From the NCBI RefSeq assembly GCF_905475465.1, contig NC_062236.1, forward strand, positions 4,040,001 through 4,104,000: a DNA stretch of 64,000 nt, read 5' to 3'. Below the pieces are notes generated by a model. It was not told the origin of the DNA. It searched no databases and saw nothing but the letters and a program-made list of their open reading frames with translations. Shown piece by piece: positions 11,439 to 24,196 of the stretch. The position numbers and the translations under genes were made by a program. This DNA is from Pieris napi (Eukaryota; Arthropoda; Insecta; Lepidoptera; Pieridae). How positions within the stretch are numbered: the first letter of the stretch is position 1; every line of letters begins with the position of its first letter.

Positions 11439-14026
11439 TATAAGACAAAGACGGAGGACGCGCGTTGGAATCGATTTTAAATATTCCACTTTTGTTTTAA
11501 TCACTATCCGTAAACCTCTCAGAACAGCTAGCTGGACATAAAGTTCTTTCTAGAACTTACTATTTCTTCCTTATATCTGTCTAAGATCACTTTCATACGA
11601 GTGCCCTGTGACTACAGCGTGATTCGTTACAACCAATTTATAATAACAAGCGTAGCCTAGCAATATGTTGTCATATCATAATTAAATTTCTCGTATTAAG
11701 TGTACTATCTGCTTTATAAATCTAAATTACTATTCTTAACAAAAATATTAAATAATCGATGTTCGATAGCTTCTGCAAATAAGCTTGAACTTTATCTATC
11801 ACACTCGACACTACGATTATTTATCTTTAATTTCTTAAAGACTTAAATAGAGATTTTTTTAACTCATAAAATTGACTCATTCCATTTTTACTAGACATAT
11901 TTCTTTCTATCGAATTATACGTATGCTATAATAAAGAGATAATGCTGTACCTAAAAGTGTTATTATACTTAATAAGTTTTTTGCAAATTATTAATATGGA
12001 ACATATTTATACGAAATCGTACTAATACTATAAAAAAATATAAATATAGTTTAAGTAAATGATACAAGATACATACTGTCTTTAATATACTGTAGAATTT
12101 TTTAATACCATCACAAAGTTACGCAGTTTGACACACATGTAATCTCGTTCAGAAAACCCTTTTTTATCAAGGGGTGTTCACTTGCACAAGGGGTTACCTT
12201 AGAACCCAACGTTTTGAAATAACCTATGGGCGTCTAAACACTATTTCGAACATAAACTACAAAACTAACTAATGTTACGTTTTGCGGTATCATTCTGCAG
12301 TTCACTGTTGATAAATTTTGAGTCATTTCCGTCTCCGTGTTTGACATTTACTATCAAAACTTTATGAACTATGCACACGAAATTCAGTACATCGTTTTGT
12401 ATTTAATGGGGCTCAAAACCGTGGTGGATCTGTTTTAAAGCGCTGGCATAGATGAAAAGTATTAATAGCATTTTGTGATGCTACAAAAATGATGTATATA
12501 TGCTATTGTTTCGTTTCAATGCCAAGATTCTCCTTTTTCTTCTTGGTAAAATGGTACCTATCTATATCTTAGATAAGTGTTACAATTCGATTCTTTGTTT
12601 ATTTACCTTTGATTTTATTAACAAGCATTATAATGCTATAATATATTATAATGCGATTGGTCAACAGGTATTTGACCAACCAAGCATGAGGTTTTACGTT
12701 AATATTTATTTATCAAATTCGTGAAGAAACTACAGTAAATTTATTTTTCGACATCTCATTATACGTATTATTTTAAACCCATTTTGACGACGCTATAATT
12801 ATCAGCCACTTACAAGGGAGCTTCAATCTACAAGAAAAACATTTATACAAATTAAACTCGGTGCTGGAAATGATTCCAGAATACAACATTTTGTTAAATT
12901 AAATTTACTGTGGATCGGGAATGTTGCAGCTAAAAGTTCTCTTTAAAATACGATGGTTTTATTTATCATTTTGATATACTTATGAGCTTAGATCACTGGA
13001 GAAGATTTTTATCTAAGGATTAAAAGATTTTTAAGGAATTTAAGTATAAAAAGTACGTTTAAAGTATTTTAGTAATTAAAGTATAAAGTAAGCAATAGTA
13101 TTTGTTTTTAATTTGTTAAGGTTTACATGTTTCACAAATATAAGATAAAATATTACAAATATTCTTAACCATAATGTAAGTTTATTAATTAGACTTTTCA
13201 AAGAAAAAGGTGTTTATTTGTCCATTACTAAGATTGTTTGAAAAGCGGCTTCTCCGCATTACTTAAAAAACAAACAAAATATTACGCGTCGAAGTTTTTC
13301 GTCCAATTAGATTTGAGAATTTGGCATCATACTAATGGAATTTTAATACCACAAATGCAAAAATAATTCTATAAAATTGCTTCATCAATCACTCGCAGAA
13401 ATAAAATCGCTACGTAGTTGGCTAGCGACAGCTTTGTTACAATTTGCCTTGAAATCGATATAGGGATACATTAGGAAATGTATTTTCTCACAAAATCAAC
13501 AGTACTTACGACAGAAGTAATATGATCACTATGAAAAGTCTTGCACTATGGCCTAGTGACCCTTCTAACGAACACATAATATATTATAATAACGTCCTAT
13601 CACAATAATTTTTATCTGTGTAAATTTAAAAAATCAAATAAAACTTACTGTAAAATGCGAATTTATTACAGTACTTACATAATACTAGGTTTCAATTGCG
13701 TTTCAGCAATCCTGGTCAGGGCCATACTGCCATCCAGTTGACAGATAAGAAATTGATATTACAATTAGAGTCTGAATGTTGTCATATTTACGCAGTCTAT
13801 AACCGGGAAATCGAGACAAACATGCAGCGAACTTTGAAATACCAACTGAACTAATAGTAATTTGCGATATCATTGGAAAGTATAAAAACTATTCTAAATA
13901 TAGACGGTTCCGATTTGAGTAGGTCGTGAAGATAACTAAACTAGACTGCGTGTTTTATTTTTATTTGCTATAAAATACAGAGTTCAATTTTTTATTAGGC
14001 ATTTAATAAGAACTTTTATTCTAGTA
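11439..14026. other. Long unassigned AT-rich stretch
   Basis: No host gene or bounded element was recognised. The longest plus ORF (12500-12724, 74 aa) is of low complexity and has no motif. Confidence 0.4.
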
Positions 14027-14284
14027 TTATAAAGGTCTTAATGCGTTTGTGCCGTGTGAGCCTTTTAAATGTGTCTCTCCATACAATGATTTAAGAATGT
14101 GTGGAGGAAGAATGTTGTGAGCTTCATTCGACCTAAAGGAAGGATCTTCGACTTGTCTAACAACAGACTGGCCGACCCAAATGACCCAATGGTTGAGTCG
14201 AGTTGTACTCGTACGTATTCTTAGCGGTCGGAATAACTTTGATAGCGCGATGCAGCGTGACGTTTCGTAGTGATTTGTAGCCAT
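14027..14284 (-). other. Unrecognised 85-aa open frame (possible gene or element remnant)
   Basis: An open frame on the minus strand from an ATG at 14284 to a stop at 14027. Its composition (RIRTSTTRLNHWVIW, EDPSFRSNEAHNILPPHI) looks more protein-like than the surrounding shadows, and the region has a higher GC content than its flanks. I do not recognise a family. No clear flanking splice signals or terminal repeats were found. It may be a fragment of a transposon ORF. Confidence 0.25.
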
Positions 14285-15499
14285 AGATAAACTTGTAGGT
14301 GTCGCTACAAATGGTTAAAAATGTCTAAACGCTAGATTTGATTTGGTTGTTTCGTCTAGCATGGGTCTCTCGGTAACGTGATGCTGTAGCAATATTTTTT
14401 AGACATATTTTAATAACGAATAGGAGGAAAATGCATATTGCTACCAGAACAATGCTTTTCGTGCATTGTTTAGTGCAAGTTCTCATTAATTAGTACAGAA
14501 TCGAGCTTGGCCCGTGAAAAGAGTATAATAGTATGGAACGAAATAATTAAAACGTTGTGCGTGCGACACGCTTGGAAAACCCCATTTTAATCAATGCGGA
14601 TTTTGCTAACAATACAGATTAACATATTTTGTAATTGTTAAAAATTCACAATATACGAGAATGAATGTTTTCATATTTGCGTCGATGAAATAATTAAAAT
14701 GTTCATCAGCGTAAAGCGAGCCTTTGTTTGAATGAATGAAAAAATAAAATACTTTTGAAATGAAGCGTAACTCTACAAATTTCTGTATTTTACGTTGCTA
14801 TTTAAATGCTAATCAACTAAATTGAGCTTTGTGAATGTTAGTTTATATATCACGCGTGTAATTTAGAAAAGTACACTGTGCGCTGCATTCAGCACAGTTT
14901 ACCAAGTCACTTCAGACCAAATTACATTCTGTGACAGCTATTAAGAAATATGACGTATTGCATTGCTCTATGGTTGTGTTTTGTTTGTCAACGTCACGCA
15001 TGCGTAGTAGTGGTACCGCAGTGCGCGGCGCCTTACCGACGAGCTTAAGCGTGAGCTTCCATCATTAAAGCGGAAAACCGTGACGTATGTACAAATGTTT
15101 GCAATGTTACAAACATTTGATCCAACTTGCACTACAAAAAGCCTGCAGCCTGGGTGTAAATGACCGAGTGACCTATAATTCGTTATTCACGTGAATATGT
15201 TGGTTTTTACTGGCCGTGGGCATCGAATCGTTGTACTAAATATATTATAATTATTTTATTCTAAAAAGATGACCTAGTTTTATGATTCATTATTTGTGTA
15301 ATATTGAGAGAATGAAGAACCCAATTACGACGGAGCTTTGATTCTCAGTAATTAAAGTTTAACGGTTGATGAACTCGAGAGATGTGATCAGAATATCAGA
15401 AATTCTATGATTACTATAAAATATTGACTGGTCTTTCTCATGGTATTGATATTGACACTTGACAACGGGTTTGCACTGTATTCAAACACAATATGCAAA
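14285..15499. other. Unassigned DNA
   Basis: No supported gene or bounded element. A GC-richer patch near 14990-15060 (gtaccgcagtgcgcggcgcc) has no coding signal. Confidence 0.4.
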
Positions 15500-15837
15500 T
15501 CTATATATATAAAAATGAAACCCGTTTTCCGTTGTCACGACATAACATGAAAACGGCTTGACCGATTTGTCTGATTTTTTATATAATATTCCTTGAAGTA
15601 CGAGGATGGTTTAACTTTTCTATATTCCCATACAAAATATGCGTAATAATACTTAAAAGTCAATTTGAACTTTAATTCCATATCATAGACTTCAAGTGTT
15701 AGTGGAGGGGTTCCGGGAAGGTAAATTTTTATTTTTGCAAAATGTATTTGTTGTCTTATCAACCCGAATAGCAGAATAAGTATTTAAAAAAAAAAGAATA
15801 GACTGTTAGGCGGTACGATGTTCGCCAGGCCAGCTAG
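15500..15837 (+). mobile_element. Non-autonomous Helitron-like element (338 bp), 'TCTATATATATAAAAATG' family
   Basis: It starts with TC after an A (gcaaa|TCTATATATAT) and ends gccaggccagCTAG before T. Inside it carries the recurrent 'acccgttttccgttgtcacgac' and 'ttccttgaagtacgaggatgg' blocks. A second, longer copy lies in the opposite orientation at 44779-45206. There is no real ORF; a 75-aa minus frame inside is a repeat shadow. Confidence 0.75.
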
Positions 15838-16322
15838 TACACAATAAAAATTTATGAATTATTTTATTTTATTAGCTAATTTTGATACGTATATAAAAAG
15901 TACATATAGACTCAAGTTAAAGAATAAAGGATATTAAATAAATAAATCCATTAATGTACAAATCGGTTTTGAACCGACGACTCAGAGATGAGTCGAGAGA
16001 CATTATATTAATTCAATATATTCAATTCACATTAATTGCTGAAGAATTTTTTGTTCCACTTTTAATTCCACAAAATGTAATATGGCCTTGCAAATGTATA
16101 ATATTACTGCTATTAAGTCATTAAAACTTTCTTGGTACAAATTCTCGAAAGATGTATACAGTTTTCAGTATTACACTTAGGAAAGCTTAATGGATGGTTG
16201 TTATAAAGTTTTTAATTCTACAGACATGCGAATGCAAGCTAAATCATTCCACTAATATCCAATGTTTAATATGCATATTCTAAGTGCAAAAGTATGTATA
16301 CAAAGAAATTTACTGGCTTATT

Positions 16323-16700
16323 GAAGTGAAACTTCTTTATCGGGGTTGGAAAAAAATTTAGTGTAACATTTTTTCGTTACGCGTCACATTTTTCTTGTCC
16401 CTACCACGGTTGATCCGAAGAGATTCGAAGCCATTAATAACAAAAATATATAATAACGATAACAATGATAGTAATAATTCTATTACAATTAATGAAATTC
16501 TGTAATAATCTTAGTAGTAATAAGGTAAAATGAAATAATTGTATTTGTATTCATGTCTATGATAATAAAAGCCTTTTGTTAAACTTTATTTAACTAATTT
16601 CGATAAGTCGCATATAGTAGATCATTTTTCGAAAAATATGGTCATAAAGAAGTTTCACTTCTTACGTGTGTACACCTAGTACACGCACACATTTTTTTTA
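16323..16700 (-). repeat. MITE of the 'GAAGT...ACTTC' family (about 375 bp)
   Basis: The left end gaagtgaaacttcttta is matched by aaagaagtttcacttc near 16650. Beyond it lie acgtgtgtacacctagtacacgcacac and a T-run, the mirror image of the A-run end seen in the copies at 33451-33825, 37357-37745 and 40504-40869. No ORF. This copy uses 'GAAGTGAAACTTC' in place of 'GAAGTTATACTTC', so it is a distinct subfamily. Confidence 0.55.
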
Positions 16701-16949
16701 TTTTGACATGATTTTTCTAAGAAATTGAAATTATATTCAACTCTATTTTAGGAAGTTGGCGGTTGAAACCCTCAGATAACTTCATAAAGCCGTCTAGTGT
16801 CAGGTGAATTTCTCTGGCCGTGTCGGACATATGTCACATCGGGCTAAGAGTTGTGGAATATAAATGTACGTACACATTTAAATGTTTGTGTCATGCCCCC
16901 GTGACCGAATGAGGAGAATTATTATTTTTAACATTACAAACGAGCAGCG

Positions 16950-17235
16950 AGCAGTGTTGCCCTAGTGGCTTCATACCTGGGTTCGTAGGTTCGATCCCCG
17001 GCTGTGCACCAATGGACTTTCTTTCTTTGTGCTCGAACGGTGAAGGAAAAATACATCGTGAGGAAACCGAAATCTCTTAGACCCAAAAAGTCGACGGCGT
17101 GTGTCAGGCACTGGAGGCTGATCACTTACTTGCCTCTATTAGATTTAAAAACTATAATGAAACAGATTCAAAAATCTGAGGCCAAGACCTAAAGAGGTTG
17201 TAGCGCCACTGATTTATTTATTATTTAATATTACA
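16950..17235 (+). repeat. tRNA-derived SINE
   Basis: The head contains a box A-like ttgccctagtggc and a box B gttcgatcccc (about 16988-16998). A body follows (ggtgaaggaaaaatacatcgtgaggaaacc ... aaagaggttgtagcgccactg) and an AT-rich tail. The same family is present in reverse at 62462-62746. The box A/B interval here is shortened compared with that copy, so this head carries a small deletion. Confidence 0.8.
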
Positions 17236-17534
17236 AAGGTTCATGGAAAATTTATTTCCTTAGTAATTAGATTTTTTTAAACCTATGACAAAAGGCTACT
17301 TTCTTTCTTATTATTATAAGCTGTCTTGAAGTATCTGCGTACAAGTTATACCACCATTGCGTTCCCAATAAAAGCTTCAAATTGGCTTGATTTTGCTCTT
17401 ATCACTGTGGTCTTGTTTTTAATGTAAATAAATGTAACGAAACATTGGGAAACCATTTCGAGGTTGTTGTAGGTACCATTACAGCCTTCTTCTGGTGCCA
17501 CTTTAATGTTAAATGTCTCAAAAGTTCCTCGGCG

Positions 17535-17838
17535 AATGTAGGTATTGCCTGTTTATTTAAACCTTATCTTTATATTTTATTTATTTAATTTTAGTTATAG
17601 TTGCATGTTATTTTTAGTATCTTTTTGTTAATTAATTATGCATCTCTTGTACTTTACCCTCTGTAGGTGTTTCTTTTTTTTCTATTGATCCATTTTAGGG
17701 TTGCCTGGAAGAAATCGCCTGTTAGCGATAAGGCCGCCCGTTGCCTAATAACTTATGTAACCTACTTACTTTTTGATTTTTTTCTATTTGTATAATTATG
17801 TGTATTATGGCAATGAAGTATAAATAAATAAATAAATA
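17535..17838 (+). repeat. LINE 3' UTR fragment ('agcgataaggccgcc' type) with TAAA tail
   Basis: It contains 'ggttgcctggaagaaatcgcctgttagcgataaggccgcc', then 'attatggcaatgaagtataaataaataaataaat'. This is the usual 3' UTR and tandem TAAA tail of a common lepidopteran non-LTR retrotransposon. No coding portion is attached. Confidence 0.65.
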
Positions 17839-18659
17839 TTGCCGATCCACTTCGTTCGTTCCGCAACCACGACTTCTTCCTTCTACCAGCCCGTCTCTGT
17901 CACGGTTCGGTAGCCAGAGCCTCGTCAGTGAGCCTCCTTACTCCCCTTACCCAATTTAAATATGTGGAGAACAATTTCTTCCAATACTCCGTAGTTATTT
18001 TCCTTCTCCGTAATTCAAAATAATCAGACAGCCATTACAGCCCGAAATCCATAAATTACATTTTACTTTTTGTCAGTATCAGTAAATTATTCACTCAATA
18101 AAGATGTTTAGTAAATGTACAATCTTTCGCATCTTATGGAAGAAGCTGTCAACTTGAATAAATGAGGCCCAGTCGATTTTTATTCATGATTCGGAGTCAA
18201 GCGCCGCTGAAATTAGCGTTTCCAAAGCGCCGGTTTTTTATCACGGCCTCCGAGTAATTATCTTTTGTCAAGAAAAATCAGAAGTGCCACTTATCATTGT
18301 CTTTTTCTGTTAACATAAGCTGAATTATATCCGTGTGCTCTTTAGGAAATGTCAAAGATCTTTTTTATTTTTTTCTTAATTTCAAGTTGATTCTATTTTC
18401 GTCGATTGTGTGATAAATCGTATGAAATTCTTGATATTTAGTAAAGTGATACGAGTTAAAATACAATACGGAGCAGTATGTCAAATCTAAAACGTAATAA
18501 GCACTCCGTGTGATTTGGGACTAGCGATAGCATCGCCACATGCATCGTTCGAATAGAATACGTCTAGGAAATAATATAAACACAATTGAAAATCGTGCTT
18601 TAAGCTGACGAAACCTGAAATTACCGACGAATCTATGGTAAAATTCGTGCTAAGGCCTC

Positions 18660-18762
18660 TGAAGATTTTATGAGTAGTGTCATCCAAAAACCAAAAAAAA
18701 ATTTGTATGACCGCTATAATTGTTGTATCGCTCTCGAAGGCAACTATATTGAATAATCAAAT
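18660..18762 (+). pseudogene. Mariner transposase C-terminal scrap
   Basis: The plus strand encodes YDRYNxCIALEGNYIE-like residues (tatgaccgctataattgttgtatcgctctcgaaggcaac). This matches the C-terminal end of the mariner copies at 40049-40505 and 52795-53446, where the same bases recur (tatgaccgctacaattgctgtatcgctctcgaagg). Only about 100 bp remain. Confidence 0.65.
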
Positions 18763-19137
18763 CAAATGAAATGTTTTCTGTTAGCGAACTTATCAGCCCA
18801 CAGAGAAGTATTTCTCCCATATGCTATATCTAATACATTTTAACTTAAGGGTGTTATATTTTATAATCGTCTTACCTCTTATTAAAAAAAAGTCTAATTG
18901 CGCCGTTTTAACTAAAGTGTCTTCATCACAGCGTAAACAAATGTAATTAGATTGATTAAGTTTCTACGGAAAAGCAGTTTAATCTCGACTCGAATCTTAC
19001 CCTAAAACGAGCGTTATCTATATGAGAGATACACAATAGTGAGAATAAGTTATAGAAGTTTGGATATTGCAGATAGTGTATACTACAAATACATATGATA
19101 TAAAGTGTTACGACATAATTGTTTGCTTATATGTATA
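18763..19137. other. Unassigned DNA
   Basis: AT-rich; nothing supported. Confidence 0.35.
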
Positions 19138-19575
19138 CTAGCTGACCCCGCGAACTTCGTTTCTCCTTAATGTGATTTAACTTTGCAAACCTTTTTAGTA
19201 CATGACAACATGGAACATTTTGCAATGCTACCCCAGAGACTGTTCGGTTTTCCGGAATGAAAACTTTTTAGGGTTTTCTGTGAATTTTTCGAAAAGTTTT
19301 TAATAATCAAATGAAAATTAGGGGTTGATCGTAGAGTGAAATTTAAGGGTTGTGTGTATTTTTGTACGCTGTATCATAAAAAATATAAACAAAAAATTTG
19401 GTCTAAAAAATAAATTTAGGGGTGGACCACCCTTACCATTTAGGGGGATGAAAACTAGATGTTGTCTGATTCGCAGACCTAACCGATACGCACACAAAAT
19501 TTCACGAAAATTGGTCGACCCATTTCGGTGGAGTTTAATTACAAACACAATGATACGAGAATTTTATATATCAGA
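19138..19575 (-). mobile_element. Non-autonomous Helitron-like element (438 bp), 'TCTAATATATAAAATTCTCG' family
   Basis: Read on the minus strand it starts A|TCTGATATATAAAATTCTCG and ends ...CGGGGTCAGCTAG|T. Characteristic blocks are 'gtcgacccatttcggtggagt' and 'aggggtggaccacccttaccatttaggggg'. Copies of the family lie at 21402-21707, 26524-26857 and 34405-34743. Confidence 0.75.
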
Positions 19576-19995
19576 TTTAATATGTTTTGCATGTTACATG
19601 TGAGCATAGTGAGCTACGACCCACATTGAATCATCGTTAAAAAAAAAAATCATTTCACAAGAAAATTATAGAAATAAGTACATAGTATAAAGACAGTCAC
19701 AATTTGTAACCAGTCCTGCTATTTCAACGCAATCTATATCGGTTTTTCCATTTGGAAAGTCCTGGAATCAATAATACATTCTAATACGGAATTCTATTCT
19801 TGATGGCTCGGATATCGTCTCGGCTATTCACGTCGTAGAATCGAATGGTTATTAATATTCTTGTCTCAACCATTCCTTGCATATTATGCATACTTGTTTA
19901 ATGTAAAACGTGAACTCATTGGAAATATTAGGACGTTTACCATTAGTAGAATTTAATTATTTTCACGAGATATATAATCTTAATACATTGAACTT

Positions 19996-20070
19996 AGCGT
20001 CCTTCAAGAAAAGAACGTACCAATTCTTAAAAGGCCGGCAACGCACTCGCAAGCATTGGCATTGAGAGTG
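19996..20070 (+). mobile_element. Short LINE 3' scrap (same Jockey-like family as 920-1465)
   Basis: The bases 'gcgtccttcaagaaaagaacgtaccaattcttaaaaggccggcaacgcactcgcaagc' match the corresponding stretch at about 1325-1380 almost exactly. No longer fragment is attached. Confidence 0.65.
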
Positions 20071-20448
20071 TTTTTTCAACATTATTCATTAATTTAAATG
20101 TTTTCTTTATGAGTTGCTATTAAGATCCACTGTATACATATATATTAATTTATTTTATTTTATTAACATATTATTACAAAATGCTACTGTACTGCGGCAG
20201 TATCCTGCCGATGAATGCATTACATAGAAACTGGTTTGTTATTATTATAGAACAACATTATACCGGTTGTCCATAAATAAACCTTTCGTGATCACTCGAA
20301 GCTTAAAAATGCTCACCTAAAGCAATCGCAATGTACTATCAAAATTAAAATATCATTTATTCATGTAGGTAACTTAATGTTCGCTTAACGTCAGAAAAAA
20401 TAACGCCCGGTTTTTTTTTTTAAATAATAATAAACAATAAGCACTAGC

Positions 20449-20761
20449 CAGTGGCGTAACAAAAGGGTGGCAGAGCTGGCAAAAAGCCACGGGCCCCCGA
20501 ACCAAGAGGGCCCAAGAGATATTATGTTCTATGAATGAATGTGAAGTCTCCAATACGCATTGGGCTAGCGTGGGAACTACAGACCATTCCCTCTCGCCTG
20601 TGAGAGGAGGCCTATTGCCATTAGTGTGACATATACAACGTGTAATTGAGAACGCTGAAAATCTCGAAGTTTATTCAAATTTAACTGAGTAGGGCCCCAT
20701 CAAAAGAATTGCCACGAAGGAAGATTTTCCACGGGCCCCAGATGGTATAGGTACGCCACTG
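20449..20761 (+). mobile_element. hAT-like MITE (313 bp) carrying a LINE tail
   Basis: Terminal inverted repeats CAGTGGCGTAAC (20449-20460) and GGTACGCCACTG (20750-20761) match at 11 of 12 positions. The flanking octamers gcactagc and acattagc agree at 6 of 8, consistent with an old 8-bp hAT target duplication. Inside, 20541-20640 (gtgaagtctccaatacgcattgggctagcgtggg ... ctgtgagaggagg) is the 3' UTR signature of a common insect LINE, so a retroposed scrap sits within the element. No transposase. Confidence 0.65.
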
Positions 20762-20811
20762 ACATTAGCTTGTGCGGTGAACATCATGTGTATAGTTGGT
20801 TGGTTAAAATT

Positions 20812-20945
20812 CAAAATCATTTATTCATTCAGGTAACACAATGCACGTAAATAAAGAAATACATATGAAATGCGTCTAATTTTACATTTAGTAGCCGGAC
20901 AAGAAGAACCGGCAAAAACTCTCCACCACTCCGTCACTCCTACCT
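20812..20945 (+). repeat. Interspersed repeat ('aaaatcatttattca' family)
   Basis: Contains 'aaaattcaaaatcatttattcattcaggtaacacaatg', matching the blocks at 10746-10880 and about 56180-56250, then 'agccggacaagaagaaccggcaaaaactc'. It is probably the 3' region of a retroposon; no ORF. Confidence 0.5.
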
Positions 20946-21401
20946 ATTTTATTATCAGTGTTGTATTAATGATATATAGCAAAATATAAAAGCAATCGCT
21001 TTGATATTAATATTTTAGCTTCCAATTAAATAGGTAGGTTATTTGTGGGAAACTGCACGTGACTTCTACTACTATTGCTTTGAACATAAATAATGTAACA
21101 TGGTTTTATATTTAATATGCAGTTCTTGAAAGCTTGTTTCGCTAAATTGTGAGAAATAGAACAAATGACGCTTCAAGTACAGAATAATGTATTAATCCTG
21201 GTGTCGGAAAACATGAGTAAGCGTTATATTTTATATTCATTATTTTATCAAACTATATAATATAATAACTAAGTAATAAATTTAATTCAAATTTCTTCAT
21301 GTAGCCTTAAAACGAAGTTACTGTATATGTATTTTATGCCGTATTACAGCTTTACAATGGAGGTGTGTATATAGTATAACTACGAGTATGCTATGTAATT
21401 A

Positions 21402-21707
21402 TCTAATATATAAAATTCTCGTATCACAATGTTCGTTCCCATACTCCTCCGAAATGGCTCGACCGATTATTATGAATTTTTTAATGCAAATTCATTAAGT
21501 CTGAAAATCGGACAACATCTATTTTTCATCCACCTAAATGTTAACGGAGGTCCCATCCCTAATTGCAGCATCTTAATTGTCACCCCTCTACATCTCATCA
21601 ACCCTAATTTTTTATTATAGTAGATAGTTATTTTTATTGAACTAAAAATATGTTTCCTAGAAATAATATGGCATACATGGCAAAACGACGTTTGCCGGGT
21701 CATCTAG
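21402..21707 (+). mobile_element. Non-autonomous Helitron-like element (306 bp)
   Basis: Starts A|TCTAATATATAAAATTCTCG and ends gccgggtcatCTAG|T. It is the same family as 19138-19575, in the opposite orientation. Confidence 0.78.
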
Positions 21708-22187
21708 TACCAATATAAAATGAAGACGTAGATAAAATCAAGAATATCTCAACGCAATATTATATTACCAACAATTCTACCTTTACCATACAAACCAACT
21801 AATAATATGAATTATAATGTATCATAAAATCATAAATATAAATTGACTAAAATAAAGAGACCGTTTTCCTAGCTACATTGTTAAGTATATATTAGTATAT
21901 ATCTACCTCGATATAACTACCCAACAGCATTTGAATGAAGACGACAAGGTCTTATCGTGGTAGTCAGAGCGTTTCCGTTTAAAGATAACGTAATATCCGT
22001 TGCTTAGTGCGTATATCCGCTGGAGAGGTTTTAACTTCATAGAGTCTGTCTAATAATTACGTATCTTTAAGAGTTTCACCTTTCAGCCATGGACGTTGGA
22101 CGCAATTTGATAAATCAAATCCAATTGTATCTTATCCGTCTTTTATACTTATCCCCCTGAACAAATAAATCATAAATTTATTTAAAG
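21708..22187. other. Unassigned DNA
   Basis: AT-rich; nothing recognised. Confidence 0.35.
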
Positions 22188-22502
22188 GAAACAATTTTTT
22201 TACCGGATTGAAGTTATGTATTATTATAAATTTACAATTATTTTACATAATTTTAAATAACGCGTGCTTTACAGCGTGCGTGGTCACGGTGACTGAAGAC
22301 AAAAGGTGTTGAATGTCAAAAAGTATCACAGCTGTAGAAAAAGTTGTATTATCTGTATTTATTTCCCCGGATATGGTATCGACTAAAAGATGGAGGGTTT
22401 TAAACTCTAAACTGTCCGTCAAAATTTAAAATTATGAAAAAATAATTGTAAATTTATAATAATACATAACTTCAATCCGGTAAAAAAAAATTGTTTCCTA
22501 TA
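22188..22502. mobile_element. Palindromic MITE with about 70-bp inverted repeats (315 bp)
   Basis: The left arm (ggaaacaatttttttaccgg, then attgaagttatgtattattataaatttacaatt) is repeated in inverse orientation at about 22443-22499. The unique centre (22262-22430) has no ORF. The flanks tttaaa and tataaa resemble a diverged target duplication. A solo arm of the same family lies at 32864-32930. The superfamily is not clear to me. Confidence 0.7.
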
Positions 22503-23782
22503 AATGTGTAAAAGTTATGTCAATAAAAGGACAATACTATGCACAAGTTTATTATTATTAATTTGGATACCACCTCACAAAGGAGTCAAGCTACTTTAAC
22601 TAACCATTATGAACAATAGCTAATCTAGAATTACTACTTAGTAAAACAATTATACTAAAAAGGTAATCAAATTTTATTGGCCAACGTTTACGATGATTTA
22701 CACAAAATAAAGATTTATTCATACTCACATTCACTTTTAGGTACCTAATATGAATCATAGAACATAAACGAACTTGTCAAACCTATGACAGACGATAGAT
22801 ACCATTCTATAACCAGTTTGAATTTGGAAATTTATAGACGCAATCTCGAACGTGCAATCTGTGCATCGCGGTTTTGACATTTATGAACGGTTTGGTGAGG
22901 ATAGAATATTGAGCTTATATTGAGCCGTTAAAATGATAAATAGAAGATCTACACGTCTATTATAAAATGCAGTTTTAATTTGTCTGTAATACATAGTCCT
23001 AAATTATTTAATTATTAAGTATACAAATATAGTGATAATTAATTACTGATTGGTGACCATTGATACTTTGGTGAAATTTTCAAAATGGGACTTGACTTCT
23101 TTCTATTGTACTGTTAAAAAAGTATTTTTAATTCTGGGAATAAATGAATATATACGAATTCTCATGGGCTTGAACAATTTAGGGGATAATGAAATAATAA
23201 AAATTATTTTGCGAATTGATTATTTATTTATAATCTATTTTCAAATATCAAATGTACTCGTCACAAGCCGTCTCGGGTTTTTAATAAATTGTAAAACGTC
23301 TATAAAAATATCGTAGAATTTTACCAGTAAAAATACATCAAAAGCTGAAACGTTGCAAAGCTTCAAATACGAGTCGATTTTCTCTTAGCTTTGAATTATT
23401 ATATTGAAAAAGATTAAAAGTGTCGAGATAGAAACCGGTTTTGTTGGAAGTAATACGCGAATAACCGGTGTCCTATTTGCAATCTATGAATAGCGACTCT
23501 TACAAACACAAAGAACTACGTTTAGAAGAGGTAAAGCAGAATTTTCTTTGAAAAGGCTTAATCTTCGCTTTTCTAGAAATTTCATATTGTTTGTTGTAGC
23601 TTAGGTAGACTATTGTTACATATTATTTGTAGGCAACCCTCAGCAGGATAAACTTCCAAGGTAATATAAGAAACGTTTTGTAGCAGTTTATATTTTAATT
23701 ATTAATAAAATAAGTGTATAATAAACTTAACATTATAGCGTGCTTTGATTTATCTTACAAATTAAACGTGTTGTATTTTTAA
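22503..23782. other. Unassigned AT-rich DNA
   Basis: The 88-aa frame at 23050-23316 is low-complexity and has no motif. No bounded repeat seen. Confidence 0.35.
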
Positions 23783-23915
23783 AAAAACATGTACACGCGT
23801 TAGAAGTTTTACTTCTTTTGGCGCGTTAGGGAAAATATGGAGAGAAAATTTTTACGATGCCCGCGCACACCGTCACAAAAAACCGACACCCTGAGTTGTG
23901 GTGTTAACACATTTT
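23783..23915 (-). repeat. Partial copy of the 'GAAGTTATACTTC' MITE family (reverse)
   Basis: Contains atgtacacgcgttagaagttttacttcttttggcgcgttaggg, then tttttacgatgcccgcgcacaccgtcac. It closely resembles the copy at 4653-4885, including the shared 'aaccgacaccctga' flank, so the two belong to one diverged subfamily. Confidence 0.55.
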
Positions 23916-24196
23916 AAAAAAGATATTGTATTTGTGATAGCTTGGAAGTAAAACAATCCCATTGATGTGACAACAACTCTAGTGCCGATAATTTTTATCT
24001 AAAAATTATTGGCATACTCTTCGAGCTTGATAACTATAAAAGGATAATAAAGTTTGTTATAAAAAATATTCTATATAGAGTACTAACAAACGGACTAAAT
24101 TCAAACGACTACTTCTTAGACGTGTTACAGCTTGCAATATTGATAATCATTTGTGATGATTTTAAATGAATTTTGATATTCGTAATTAAGTTAATT

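Noticed and set aside
16950..17000. Functional tRNA gene at the box A/B sequence
   Set aside because: No acceptor-stem pairing or 73-nt cloverleaf, and a downstream body shared with 62462-62746 identifies a SINE.
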